Positions 9,459 to 15,053 of a DNA stretch of 64,000 nucleotides are shown here, piece after piece. Source of the stretch: Kosmotoga olearia TBF 19.5.1 (GTDB lineage: Bacteria > Thermotogota > Thermotogae > Petrotogales > Kosmotogaceae); contig NC_012785.1 of NCBI RefSeq assembly GCF_000023325.1, positions 248,001 through 312,000 on the forward strand, in the 5' to 3' direction. Made by a program: the position numbers and the translations under genes. Numbering within the stretch: position 1 is the stretch's first letter; each line of letters starts with the position of its first letter. Under the pieces are notes generated by a model. It was not told the DNA's origin and ran no database searches. It was given only the letters and a program-made list of their open reading frames with translations.

Positions 9459-10488
9459 CCCTTCCTACGAGTTTAACAAGCCCCTTATTTTTGGCTTCGT
9501 GCATATCTCCAATCTCTATGAAGGTCTGGTAGGGAATGACCTCCGCACGGATGAAGTTTTTGGCAAGATCCGTGTGTATCTTCCCCGCAGCTTCCCTGGC
9601 GGTTGATCCTTTCTTTATGGTCCAGGCACGGACTTCATCCTCACCAACAGTCAAAAAGGACATCAAGCCGATATGCTCGTAAACAACCCTTGAAAGCCTT
9701 TGTATCCCGCTTTCCTTTATACCAAGCTCTTCCATGAAGGCTTCTTTTTCCTCATCTTCAAGTTCGTTGATTTCCATCTCTATCTTCCCGGAGAGTTCCA
9801 TGTAGGCAAACCCGTTCTCTTCGCAGGTGGCTTTTATATCCTCTTTGCCGTCATAGTTTCCTTCTGTGAACTGTTCATCATCGGTGTTGGCCACTATGAT
9901 CAGCGGCTTGGCAGTGAATAGAGAAAGCGAGCCAAGAAGCTTGAGAATATCCGCTTCCAGACCCAGTTGTGAAACAAATTTCTCTTCCTCGAGTGCGTTT
10001 TTTATCTCTCCCAGAACCTCGAGCTCCTTTTCTTCTTCCTTTGTCAATTTCTTTTTCTTTAAGCTTTCGTTGAGCCGTTCGATCTTGTTCTCTACCACTT
10101 CCATATCCCTAAGCAAAAGCTCCGTGATGATCGCATCAAGCTGTTGTTTTGGAGTTTCAGCTCCAACAGGCCATGGAACGGTGGGATCTCTAAAGGTTCG
10201 AACCACAGCCAGCAAAGCATCTGCATTCTGTATGAACTGGAAGATACGATTCTTCTCCTTGCGGTTTGCGGATGGATCGAAGCTGGGGATATCGATGAAG
10301 CTCAGGGTAGCGTATGTTGTCTTCTTTGGTTTGAATATCTCTGAAAGCTTTGCAACCCGTTCATCGTATATTTTTGCAACACCTGTGTGGGATTCTGTTC
10401 TATGTGAACCGGAGGTATCCACTCCTGTCAGAAGAGAAAAAATCGTCGTTTTACCACTCAAAGGTAAACCGAAAATACCGATTTCCAT
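9409..10488 (-). CDS. ychF: YchF/OLA1-type P-loop NTPase
   Basis: 359 aa. G1 motif GLPLSGKTT at residues 7-15, a coiled-coil insertion rich in Lys/Glu (about 120-175), a G4-like segment IVANTDDE, and a C-terminal TGS domain (GLMSFLTVGEDEVRAWTI, IGDMHEAKNKGLVKLVGRDEII). Well-studied family members hydrolyse ATP rather than GTP and interact with ribosomes. Most homologues have GxPNVGKS; here it is LSGKT, a small deviation. ATG at 10488 follows GGGAGG closely. It appears to be the first gene of the ychF-tatD-polA-atp run. Confidence 0.94.
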   Translation of the reverse strand: MEIGIFGLPLSGKTTIFSLLTGVDTSGSHRTESHTGVAKIYDERVAKLSEIFKPKKTTYATLSFIDIPSFDPSANRKEKNRIFQFIQNADALLAVVRTFRDPTVPWPVGAETPKQQLDAIITELLLRDMEVVENKIERLNESLKKKKLTKEEEKELEVLGEIKNALEEEKFVSQLGLEADILKLLGSLSLFTAKPLIIVANTDDEQFTEGNYDGKEDIKATCEENGFAYMELSGKIEMEINELEDEEKEAFMEELGIKESGIQRLSRVVYEHIGLMSFLTVGEDEVRAWTIKKGSTAREAAGKIHTDLAKNFIRAEVIPYQTFIEIGDMHEAKNKGLVKLVGRDEIIHDGDIVHIRANA

Positions 10489-10529
10489 AAAATTGCCTCC
10501 CTCGTTTTAGTACCGAATAGACATACACT

Positions 10530-10559
10530 TATATATTACCAGAATTGGCGATTTTACAA
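10530..10559 (-). promoter_or_regulatory. Candidate promoter upstream of ychF
   Basis: On the minus strand TTGTAA (10554-10559) is followed after 18 nt by TATATA (10530-10535), about 40 nt before the ychF start. The -35 is imperfect. If real, this could drive the whole ychF-tatD-polA-atp run, because no larger gap occurs until the left edge. Confidence 0.4.
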
Positions 10560-10616
10560 AAGACGGGAGCGATTACGTTGCTGAAGTGCGGAGCTACCCT
10601 CCGGACGCTTCCAGAG

Positions 10617-10745
10617 GCTGTCAGCTGATAGAGCGACGGAAAAAAACCGTTGTGGGTTGTACGTAAAAAACGAGAAACCGAGATCCGGGAACCGATAGCT
10701 GCTGCGCAGCCGAGGCTTGCAACGCTGTCAGCTGGTAGAGCGACG
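10617..10745 (+). repeat. Two copies of a 22-bp D-arm-like direct repeat and nearby inverted repeats
   Basis: GCTGTCAGCTGRTAGAGCGACG occurs at 10617-10638 and 10724-10745, with a third copy at 12551-12572. From 10712 the second copy and the third are identical for about 34 bp, including the GAGGCTTGCAACG lead. The core CAGCTGGTAGAGCG resembles a tRNA D-arm, but no acceptor, anticodon or T-arm is present. Between the copies are CGAGA-rich stretches like those that flank the hairpin arrays. Confidence 0.75.
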
Positions 10746-10785
10746 CTTGCGAGGCTGAGGCTTGCGGACGCTGATGAAAAGCCAA

Positions 10786-10839
10786 GAATCGAGAGTCCGA
10801 GAGTCCGAGAACCGAGAGGGCCGCTGCGTGGCGGATACG
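10786..10839 (+). repeat. CGAGA-rich leader of the hairpin array
   Basis: GAATCGAGAGTCC followed by tandem GAGAGTCC/GAGAACC words and a GCCGC-type hairpin. The same leader precedes arrays at 13871-13900 and 23319-23353, and a shorter form is at 14013-14037. Reverse-complement TTCTCGG words close the repeat zones at 14388-14416, 23823-23838 and 49080-49096. Confidence 0.75.
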
Positions 10840-10916
10840 AATCCCTTCGGGATTGACCCGAACTCCTTCGGAGTTGTCCCGAACCACTCCGTGGTTGTTC
10901 CGAACCGCAAGCGGTT
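10840..10916 (+). repeat. Hairpin array A: four 15-bp interrupted palindromes at 21-bp pitch
   Basis: Units begin at 10840 (AATCCC-ttc-GGGATT), 10861 (AACTCC-ttc-GGAGTT), 10882 (AACCAC-tcc-GTGGTT) and 10903 (AACCGC-aa-GCGGTT), so the pitch is exactly 21 bp. Spacers are GACCCG, GTCCCG and GTTCCG. Each unit has 6-bp perfectly complementary arms that differ between units. A degenerate GC-rich hairpin sits one pitch upstream (near 10827). Confidence 0.95.
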
Positions 10917-10929
10917 GAAAAAAGCAGTC

Positions 10930-10995
10930 ATTCTGGAGATGTTCTATCCAGAATCTCGTTTTCTTAAGTACGAGATCCTGAATCAAGTTCAGGAT
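10930..10995 (+). repeat. Composite dyad element ATTCTGGA / ATCCTGAA, copy A
   Basis: Three nested dyads follow the array: ATTCTGGA (10930) with TCCAGAAT (ends 10954), TCTCG with CGAGA (10971-10975), and ATCCTGAA-tcaag-TTCAGGAT (10975-10995). Near-identical copies lie at 14148-14213 and 23462-23527, a less perfect one at 23669-23730, and a split one at 12706-12730 plus 12880-12900. TCCTGAAT-type palindromes of this kind recur between genes in many bacteria. Confidence 0.9.
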
Positions 10996-11005
10996 GCCAG
11001 GTAAA

Positions 11006-11045
11006 GAAAATGGGGACAGTCCACTACGGTACTGTCCCCATTTTC
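11006..11045. repeat. 40-bp inverted repeat with perfect 15-bp arms
   Basis: GAAAATGGGGACAGT (11006-11020), a 10-nt loop CCACTACGGT, then ACTGTCCCCATTTTC (11031-11045). A diverged copy is at 13051-13088. As RNA it would be a very stable hairpin but has no U-run positioned as in a normal terminator. From 11046 to about 11150 I see no other structure. Confidence 0.9.
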
Positions 11046-11150
11046 TCAACTTCGTGAGTGTCAGCCATTCCCAGCGTCTTTCTCATTAGCATACTACATT
11101 CCTGCTGCATAGCAGCCCTTCGGTTCTTGTTTACTTACATCTATATTTTC

Positions 11151-11192
11151 CCGTTATGATGGTATAATATAACTGAATTAATACCATAACGG
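11151..11192. promoter_or_regulatory. -10 box inside a dyad upstream of the DUF4143 ATPase
   Basis: TATAAT at 11163-11168 lies in the left arm of an inverted repeat: CCGTTATGATGGTAT (11151-11165) and ATACCATAACGG (11181-11192), complementary except for a 3-nt insertion. The dyad covers the probable transcription start and ends 10 nt before the ATG, so it is a candidate operator or leader hairpin. No good -35 was found. Confidence 0.45.
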
Positions 11193-11201
11193 GGTGATAA
11201 G

Positions 11202-12482
11202 ATGGAATTGTTTGATATCCTGTTATCGATGAATCTCTGGTGGCGGGGTACTAAGATAGAAGTTCCTGAAATAAAAAGAGATACTTACGATGAAGTTCAA
11301 GAACTTTATAACACTTCTAAAACCATGATTTGCATTCAGGGATTGAGAAGGGTTGGAAAATCTACGTTGATCTTTCAGTTCATAAATGAACTCCTTACAA
11401 ATGGGGCGGACCCGGAGGATATTTTATACATCTCCTTAGATGATCCAAGACTTATCAGTTTTGATTTTCCGATAATCGAAGCTTATGAACTATGGTTAAA
11501 AAGGTTCGGTAGAAGAAAGGCATACCTTTTCGTGGATGAAGCTCATTTTTCCAGAAACTTCGATCTTCAGTTAAAAAGAATCTACGACAACTATGGTCCG
11601 AAGATCGTATTCACAGGTTCCGCATCCCTTTTCTTAAAGAAAGGGATATCCGAAAGCCTTGCAGGCCGGGTTATCTCGGTTCCAATGAATCCATTGTCAT
11701 TCAGAGAATTTCTGAGGTTTAAGAACCTGAAAGTAGAAAGTTTCGTTTCCCTTGAAGAAGCTATTGATAATGCTTATAAGTTGCCTCTGGAGATATACAG
11801 CCTATTCCACGAATACCTGCTCATCGGAGGATTCCCTGAAACTCTAACCTTAAAACCCGAAATGGCGAAAAGGTATTTGCGCGAAACATACGTTGAAAGA
11901 GTTCTTCTAAAGGACATTCCAACAATCTTTGGAAACGTGGATAGTCTAAAACTCCTATCTACTTTCGCAATACTTGCTGAAAGCACGGGAAACAAAATAA
12001 ATTTCACTGAAGTCTCCAGTTCTCTCCGCCTGAAGATCGATACCGTAATAAAATACTCGGATTATATAAAGGCTTCCGGGCTGGTACATTTTATTCAGCG
12101 TATGAGTAAATCGGTAAGAGCACGTCGAAACATAATGCCAAAGGTGTATCTGGCACATCCGTCAATAGCAGGAGCCTTCAGCGAAATCAGGCTGAATGAA
12201 GGAGTTTTAGTGGAAAATGCAGTCGAAAATCATTTAAAAGCGGATAAATATTATTGGGAAGGAAAACGGGAAGTGGATTTTGTCGTAAACGGAATACCTA
12301 TCGAAGTAAAGTTCTCAAACAAGCCAGAAACCGCTCTTAAAAATCTGCAGGAGCTCTCCAGATACTTAGATTTCAAAAGAGCCATCGTGGTCACCAGGGA
12401 CATCTTAAAAAAAGAAAATTCGAATGATAAAGAGATTTTCTTCATACCAGCAGCGGTGTTTCTCCTTAGTGAGGTTCGGTAA
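11202..12482 (+). CDS. AAA-family ATPase with C-terminal DUF4143 domain
   Basis: 426 aa. Walker A GLRRVGKS at residues 47-54, Walker B FVDEAHF near 110, sensor-like FTGSAS, and a C-terminal DUF4143/nuclease-like domain with WEGKREVDFVVNG...PIEVKFSN near residue 350. The D-x-V...E-V-K pattern resembles a PD-(D/E)xK fold. Such ATPases are common accessory genes in archaea and anaerobic bacteria and their cellular role is unknown. ATG at 11202 follows GGGGTGATAAG. It stands alone, flanked on both sides by repeat arrays, and its surroundings suggest an exchangeable island. Confidence 0.88.
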   Translation: MELFDILLSMNLWWRGTKIEVPEIKRDTYDEVQELYNTSKTMICIQGLRRVGKSTLIFQFINELLTNGADPEDILYISLDDPRLISFDFPIIEAYELWLKRFGRRKAYLFVDEAHFSRNFDLQLKRIYDNYGPKIVFTGSASLFLKKGISESLAGRVISVPMNPLSFREFLRFKNLKVESFVSLEEAIDNAYKLPLEIYSLFHEYLLIGGFPETLTLKPEMAKRYLRETYVERVLLKDIPTIFGNVDSLKLLSTFAILAESTGNKINFTEVSSSLRLKIDTVIKYSDYIKASGLVHFIQRMSKSVRARRNIMPKVYLAHPSIAGAFSEIRLNEGVLVENAVENHLKADKYYWEGKREVDFVVNGIPIEVKFSNKPETALKNLQELSRYLDFKRAIVVTRDILKKENSNDKEIFFIPAAVFLLSEVR

Positions 12483-12550
12483 GCACGATAGTGCGTGGGT
12501 AAGCCCAGCTGCGCTGCGAAGTGCTGGACCACGTCCAGGAGGCTTGCAAC

Positions 12551-12572
12551 GCTGTCAGCTGGTAGAGCGACG
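12551..12572 (+). repeat. Third copy of the 22-bp D-arm-like repeat
   Basis: Identical to 10724-10745, including about 12 bp of upstream flank. From 12483 to 12550 there are further short palindromic words (GTAAGCACGATAGTGC, AAGCCCAGCTGCGCTG) of the GGTRAG-spacer type, but they are degenerate. Confidence 0.8.
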
Positions 12573-12616
12573 TTCGAAGACTGAGGCTTGCAGACGCTGT
12601 CAAATAAAGCGACACG

Positions 12617-12693
12617 AACCGCAAGCGGTTGTCGCGAACTCCTGCGGAGTTGTTCCGAACCACTTCGTGGTTGTCTCGAACCGCTTCGCGGCT
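12617..12693 (+). repeat. Hairpin array B: four units at 20-21-bp pitch
   Basis: Units at 12617 (AACCGC-aa-GCGGTT), 12637 (AACTCC-tgc-GGAGTT), 12658 (AACCAC-ttc-GTGGTT) and 12679 (AACCGC-ttc-GCGGct). Spacers GTCGCG, GTTCCG and GTCTCG. The 14-bp first unit accounts for the single 20-bp step. The last unit has one unpaired end position. Confidence 0.95.
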
Positions 12694-12705
12694 GAAAAAA
12701 CTGTC

Positions 12706-12730
12706 ATTCTGGAGATGTCCTATCCAGAAT
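12706..12730 (+). repeat. Left half of the composite dyad element, copy B
   Basis: ATTCTGGA (12706-12713) with TCCAGAAT (12723-12730). In other copies the ATCCTGAA dyad follows within 30 bp. Here it is at 12880-12900 (ATCCTGAA with TTCAGCAT), and the 25-bp-pitch array lies between the two halves. Confidence 0.85.
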
Positions 12731-12752
12731 CTGCTCTATGTACCCTTTCGTC

Positions 12753-12852
12753 AACGGCGTAGCCGCTCCAAGCATCAATCAGCGGAGCTGATTCCAGCAT
12801 CAATCGCCAAAAGTGATTCCAAGCGTCATTGCCAGGGGCAATCCAAGCATCT
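12753..12852 (+). repeat. Hairpin array with 25-bp pitch and CCAAGCATC spacer
   Basis: Interrupted palindromes are centred at 12760 (AACGGC-gta-GCCGCT), 12785 (ATCAGC-gga-GCTGAT), 12810 (ATCGC-caaaa-GTGAT) and 12835 (ATTGCC-agg-GGCAAT), exactly 25 bp apart. The 10-nt spacers are CCAAGCATCA, TCCAGCATCA, TCCAAGCGTC and CCAAGCATCT. Same 15-nt hairpin size as the 21-bp arrays, but a different constant spacer. Confidence 0.9.
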
Positions 12853-12933
12853 GCGTACGCTTTCTGCACTTCAGACGAGATCCTGAATTAAGTTCAGCAT
12901 GACGGGTTATGGATGTTTATATTGAACAGTAAA

Positions 12934-12999
12934 GTAGGGGCACAGCATGCTGTGCCCTTTAATAGGATTTACAAAGGGCAGAACATGTTCTGCCCCTAC
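12934..12999. repeat. REP-like pair of GTAG-headed palindromes in inverted orientation
   Basis: GTAGGGGCACAGCATGCTG... (12934-12960) and AAAGGGCAGAACATGTTC... (12973-12999) are two 27-nt palindromes separated by 12 nt. The first begins with GTAG and the second ends with CTAC, so the two form an inverted pair with conserved outer arms and different inner stems. A 5' GTAG next to a hairpin is the hallmark of REP elements mobilised by TnpA-REP proteins; no such gene is in this window. Confidence 0.85.
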
Positions 13000-13050
13000 G
13001 ATAAAGAACAGCTATTCATTACAGCCTAACAATTATGGCTTGCCATCTGA

Positions 13051-13088
13051 GAAAATGGGGATAGTCCGCTACGATACTACCCCATTTT
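13051..13088. repeat. Diverged copy of the GAAAATGGGGACAGT inverted repeat
   Basis: GAAAATGGGGATAGT (13051-13065), a 10-nt loop, then ACTACCCCATTTTT. Compared with 11006-11045, changes occur in both arms. It lies just beyond the 3' end of hepT and could act as its transcription terminator on the minus strand. Confidence 0.7.
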
Positions 13089-13103
13089 TTAGATTTGTTA
13101 ATC

Positions 13104-13451
13104 TTAAAAACGCATATCGCTTTTTATTGATTCTATTTGCTTTCTTAATTCTGGAAGATCATTTTTTATAATAGCCCACACAATATCAAAGTTAACTCCG
13201 AAATAATCATGGATTAGCTTGTCTCGGGTACCTGCTATTTCTTTCCATGGAATCCGGGAATATTTTTGCCGGATATGAAGTGGAATCTTTTTTGCCGCTT
13301 CCCCGATAATTTCTATATTTCTCACAACAGCATCCTGCGTTTTAAGATCATTTAGAAATTCATTGTACGTCAGATTGTCTATGTAGTTCATTATTCTGTT
13401 TATTGCTTCAATAATATCTTCAATCAGTTCTGTAGGGGTTCTTTCAGACAT
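13104..13451 (-). CDS. hepT: HepT-type HEPN toxin (DUF86)
   Basis: 115 aa, all-helical HEPN domain with the RX4HXY motif at Arg76-His81-Tyr83 (RDKLIHDY). HEPN toxins of this kind are RNases; the paired MntA proteins neutralise them by adding AMP groups to the tyrosine of this motif. It overlaps mntA by 8 bp and is downstream of it, the usual order for many of these pairs. The motif is complete, so an active toxin is expected. Confidence 0.92.
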   Translation of the reverse strand: MSERTPTELIEDIIEAINRIMNYIDNLTYNEFLNDLKTQDAVVRNIEIIGEAAKKIPLHIRQKYSRIPWKEIAGTRDKLIHDYFGVNFDIVWAIIKNDLPELRKQIESIKSDMRF

Positions 13452-13746
13452 AGGTAAGCGTCCTTTCTATATCCTCTTTTACCTTACGGTTTCTTATCGT
13501 TTTTAGACCGATCGGGGTAATTAGATCAACTTTTTTACCAAGGGCGTTTTCCAGAAACTCCGCTAATTCCATAAACTTTAAACCCGGAACTTTATCAAAT
13601 TCAACATAAATATCTATGTCGCTGTCTTTCGTCTGAGATCCTTTTGAGAAAGAGCCAAACACGGCTATTTTACTCACGCCAAATCTATCTCTAAGCTCCG
13701 GCAGTAACTCTTTCAACACATTAATAATTGCACCAAGATCTTTCAT
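13444..13746 (-). CDS. mntA: MntA-type minimal nucleotidyltransferase antitoxin
   Basis: 100 aa with the nucleotidyltransferase motif GSX10DXD: GSFSKGSQTKDSDID from Gly31 to Asp45. The family transfers AMP onto HepT and thereby silences it. ATG at 13746 has GAGGTGATATT upstream. The pair lies between repeat arrays in the accessory island, consistent with a mobile or defence-related toxin-antitoxin module. Confidence 0.92.
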   Translation of the reverse strand: MKDLGAIINVLKELLPELRDRFGVSKIAVFGSFSKGSQTKDSDIDIYVEFDKVPGLKFMELAEFLENALGKKVDLITPIGLKTIRNRKVKEDIERTLTYV

Positions 13747-13763
13747 AATATCACCTCTAAATG

Positions 13764-13773
13764 ATTATATCAC
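13764..13773 (-). promoter_or_regulatory. Extended -10 promoter of mntA-hepT
   Basis: On the minus strand TGATATAATC, that is TGn followed by TATAAT (13764-13769), about 20 nt before the mntA ATG. No strong -35 is seen, as is common for extended -10 promoters. Confidence 0.6.
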
Positions 13774-13897
13774 TACACTTTAATTATGCACGAATGATGC
13801 TGGCGGAACTTCGTTCTGGACGCTTACAGAGGCTGTCCGCTGCAGGGCAGCGGGAGCGAACTCCTGGTAAGAATCGAGAGTCCGAGAACCGAGAGGA

Positions 13898-13971
13898 CCG
13901 CTGTGCGGCTGGTGAGCACGCTGCGCGTGGGTAAGCCCGGCTGCGCTGGGGTTGCGAACTGCTTCGCAGTG
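13898..13971 (+). repeat. Hairpin array C1 with GGTRAG spacers
   Basis: Stems CCGC-tgt-GCGG (centre 13903), CACGC-tgc-GCGTG (13923), CCCGGC-tgc-GCTGGG (13943) and AACTGC-ttc-GCAGTg (13964), at a pitch of 20-21 bp. Spacers include GGTGAG and GGTAAG. Just upstream, 13860-13867 is a half unit AACTCCTG that runs directly into the CGAGA-rich leader (GTAAGAATCGAGAGTCC), as also happens at 23306. Confidence 0.88.
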
Positions 13972-14037
13972 ATAAACACCGTTGTGGGTTGTCGGTTGTA
14001 GGTTGTGCGTAAAATCGAGAAGCCGAGAGTCGATAGG

Positions 14038-14134
14038 GCCGCTATGCGGCAGATATGAATCCCTTCGGGATTGTCACGAACTCCTGCGGAGTTGTTTCGA
14101 ACCACTACGTGGTTGTTCCGAACCGCAAGCGGTT
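14038..14134 (+). repeat. Hairpin array C2: five units at 21-bp pitch
   Basis: Units: GCCGC-tat-GCGGC (centre 14044), then AATCCC-ttc-GGGATT at 14058, AACTCC-tgc-GGAGTT at 14079, AACCAC-tac-GTGGTT at 14100 and AACCGC-aa-GCGGTT at 14121. All steps are 21 bp. Unit order matches array A, while loops differ (tgc for ttc, tac for tcc). Confidence 0.95.
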
Positions 14135-14147
14135 GAAAAAAGCAGTC

Positions 14148-14213
14148 ATTCTGGAAATGTTTTATCCAGAATCTCGTTTTCTTAAGTACGAGATCCTGAA
14201 TCAAGTTCAGGAT
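14148..14213 (+). repeat. Composite dyad element, copy C
   Basis: ATTCTGGA/TCCAGAAT followed by ATCCTGAA-tcaag-TTCAGGAT, nearly identical to 10930-10995 and placed at the same distance after its array. Confidence 0.9.
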
Positions 14214-14275
14214 GACAGCTTCTGTTTATAAAGGGCGATGCCGGACACAGCGTCTGCAAGCATCTATTATTTCCT

Positions 14276-14351
14276 CACTCCGGAGGAGTGCTCACCCCTG
14301 ACGTAGTCAGGATTACCCCCAGCGCAGCTGGACTCACCCACGCGAAGCGTG
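14276..14351 (-). repeat. Hairpin array C3 in reverse orientation
   Basis: CACTCC-gga-GGAGTG at 14276, CCTGAC-gta-GTCAGG at 14297, CCCAGC-gca-GCTGGa at 14318 and CACGC-gaa-GCGTG at 14339. Pitch 21, 21 and 20 bp between centres. Spacers CTCACC, ATTACC and CTCACC are the complements of the GGTGAG/GGTAAT words used in array C1, and the loops gga, gta, gca and gaa are complements of tcc, tac, tgc and ttc, so this array is the same kind on the other strand. A truncated fifth unit follows at about 14358. Confidence 0.92.
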
Positions 14352-14465
14352 CTTACCCGCTGCAAAAAGTAATTTTCTCGCCTTCTCGGATCTCGGTGAC
14401 CTGTTCTCGGGGTTTATCTATTCTCCAATCACCAACATCTATTCTCAAATTATTGCCTCTTCTCG

Positions 14466-14474
14466 TGATAAAAT
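14466..14474 (+). promoter_or_regulatory. Extended -10 promoter of the exonuclease operon
   Basis: CGTGATAAAAT: TG at 14466-14467 and TAAAAT at 14469-14474, 20 nt before the ATG at 14494. The same CGTGATAAAATT string occurs in front of lepA (49199-49208), supporting it as a promoter core. Confidence 0.5.
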
Positions 14475-14493
14475 TCTTTCAGGAGGTATTTTG

Positions 14494-15051
14494 ATGAACA
14501 AAGTATATGTGGTCATTGATACTGAAACCACGGGACCCTCTCCTTTGAGAGGAGATCGTATTATTGAAATCGCCGCTATTCCCATTTATAGAGGCAAGAT
14601 GTTCGTTGACCTCGCCTTTCATTCACTGGTAAATCCACAGATCAGGATTCCAGCTTATATTTCCGGGATACATGGTCTCAAGAATGAGGATGTAACAAGT
14701 GAACCCACTATAAGCGATGTTTTCCCGAGATTCAAGGAATATCTTGGCAATGCAATTATTGTCGGTCACAGTATTGAGGTGGATATGAAGTTCTTTGACA
14801 TCGCATGTAAGGAAATAGGAACGTTTCCACTTTCTAATCAGTATATAGATACCCTTAAGATAGCAAAGGATTTGTTCAAGGAAGGGTCGTACAGCCTTGC
14901 CGAACTTGCAAAAAGGTTGAAGATCAAGGATGCGCCAACCCATAGAGCTCTTGATGATGCGAGGGTTACTGGAAAGGTTTTTCTGGCAATGGTGAAAAAG
15001 CTCGGTGGGTTTTCAAGCATTCGCAAATATGTGAAGCGCTGGAGGGGATAG
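14494..15051 (+). CDS. DEDDh 3'-5' exonuclease (DnaQ-like)
   Basis: About 185 aa. Exo I VIDTETTGPSP with Asp9 and Glu11, Exo II VGHSIEVDMKFFD and Exo III HRALDDARVT give the complete DEDDh set. It resembles the epsilon exonuclease domain found in DNA polymerase III epsilon or PolC, but stands alone without a polymerase domain, so it may proofread in trans or act in RNA/DNA turnover. ATG at 14494 is chosen over TTG at 14491 because AGGAGG lies 7 nt before it. It ends 2 bp before the PhoH gene, so the two are co-transcribed. Confidence 0.92.
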   Translation: MNKVYVVIDTETTGPSPLRGDRIIEIAAIPIYRGKMFVDLAFHSLVNPQIRIPAYISGIHGLKNEDVTSEPTISDVFPRFKEYLGNAIIVGHSIEVDMKFFDIACKEIGTFPLSNQYIDTLKIAKDLFKEGSYSLAELAKRLKIKDAPTHRALDDARVTGKVFLAMVKKLGGFSSIRKYVKRWRG

Positions 15052-15053
15052 GT

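Noticed and set aside
10724-10745. tRNA gene
   Set aside because: Only a D-arm-like stretch; no acceptor stem, anticodon arm or CCA end could be found around any of the three copies.
11006-11045. Rho-independent terminator
   Set aside because: Stem is strong, but the T run lies within the stem rather than after it and no gene ends nearby on either strand.
10621-11049. Open frames of 60-140 codons through the hairpin arrays (both strands, also at 12.4-12.9, 13.8-14.2 and 23.1-23.6 kb)
   Set aside because: The 21-bp pitch equals seven codons, so frames stay open and give heptapeptide repeats such as PNSFGVV. They lack ribosome-binding sites, run on both strands at once and are explained by the palindromes.
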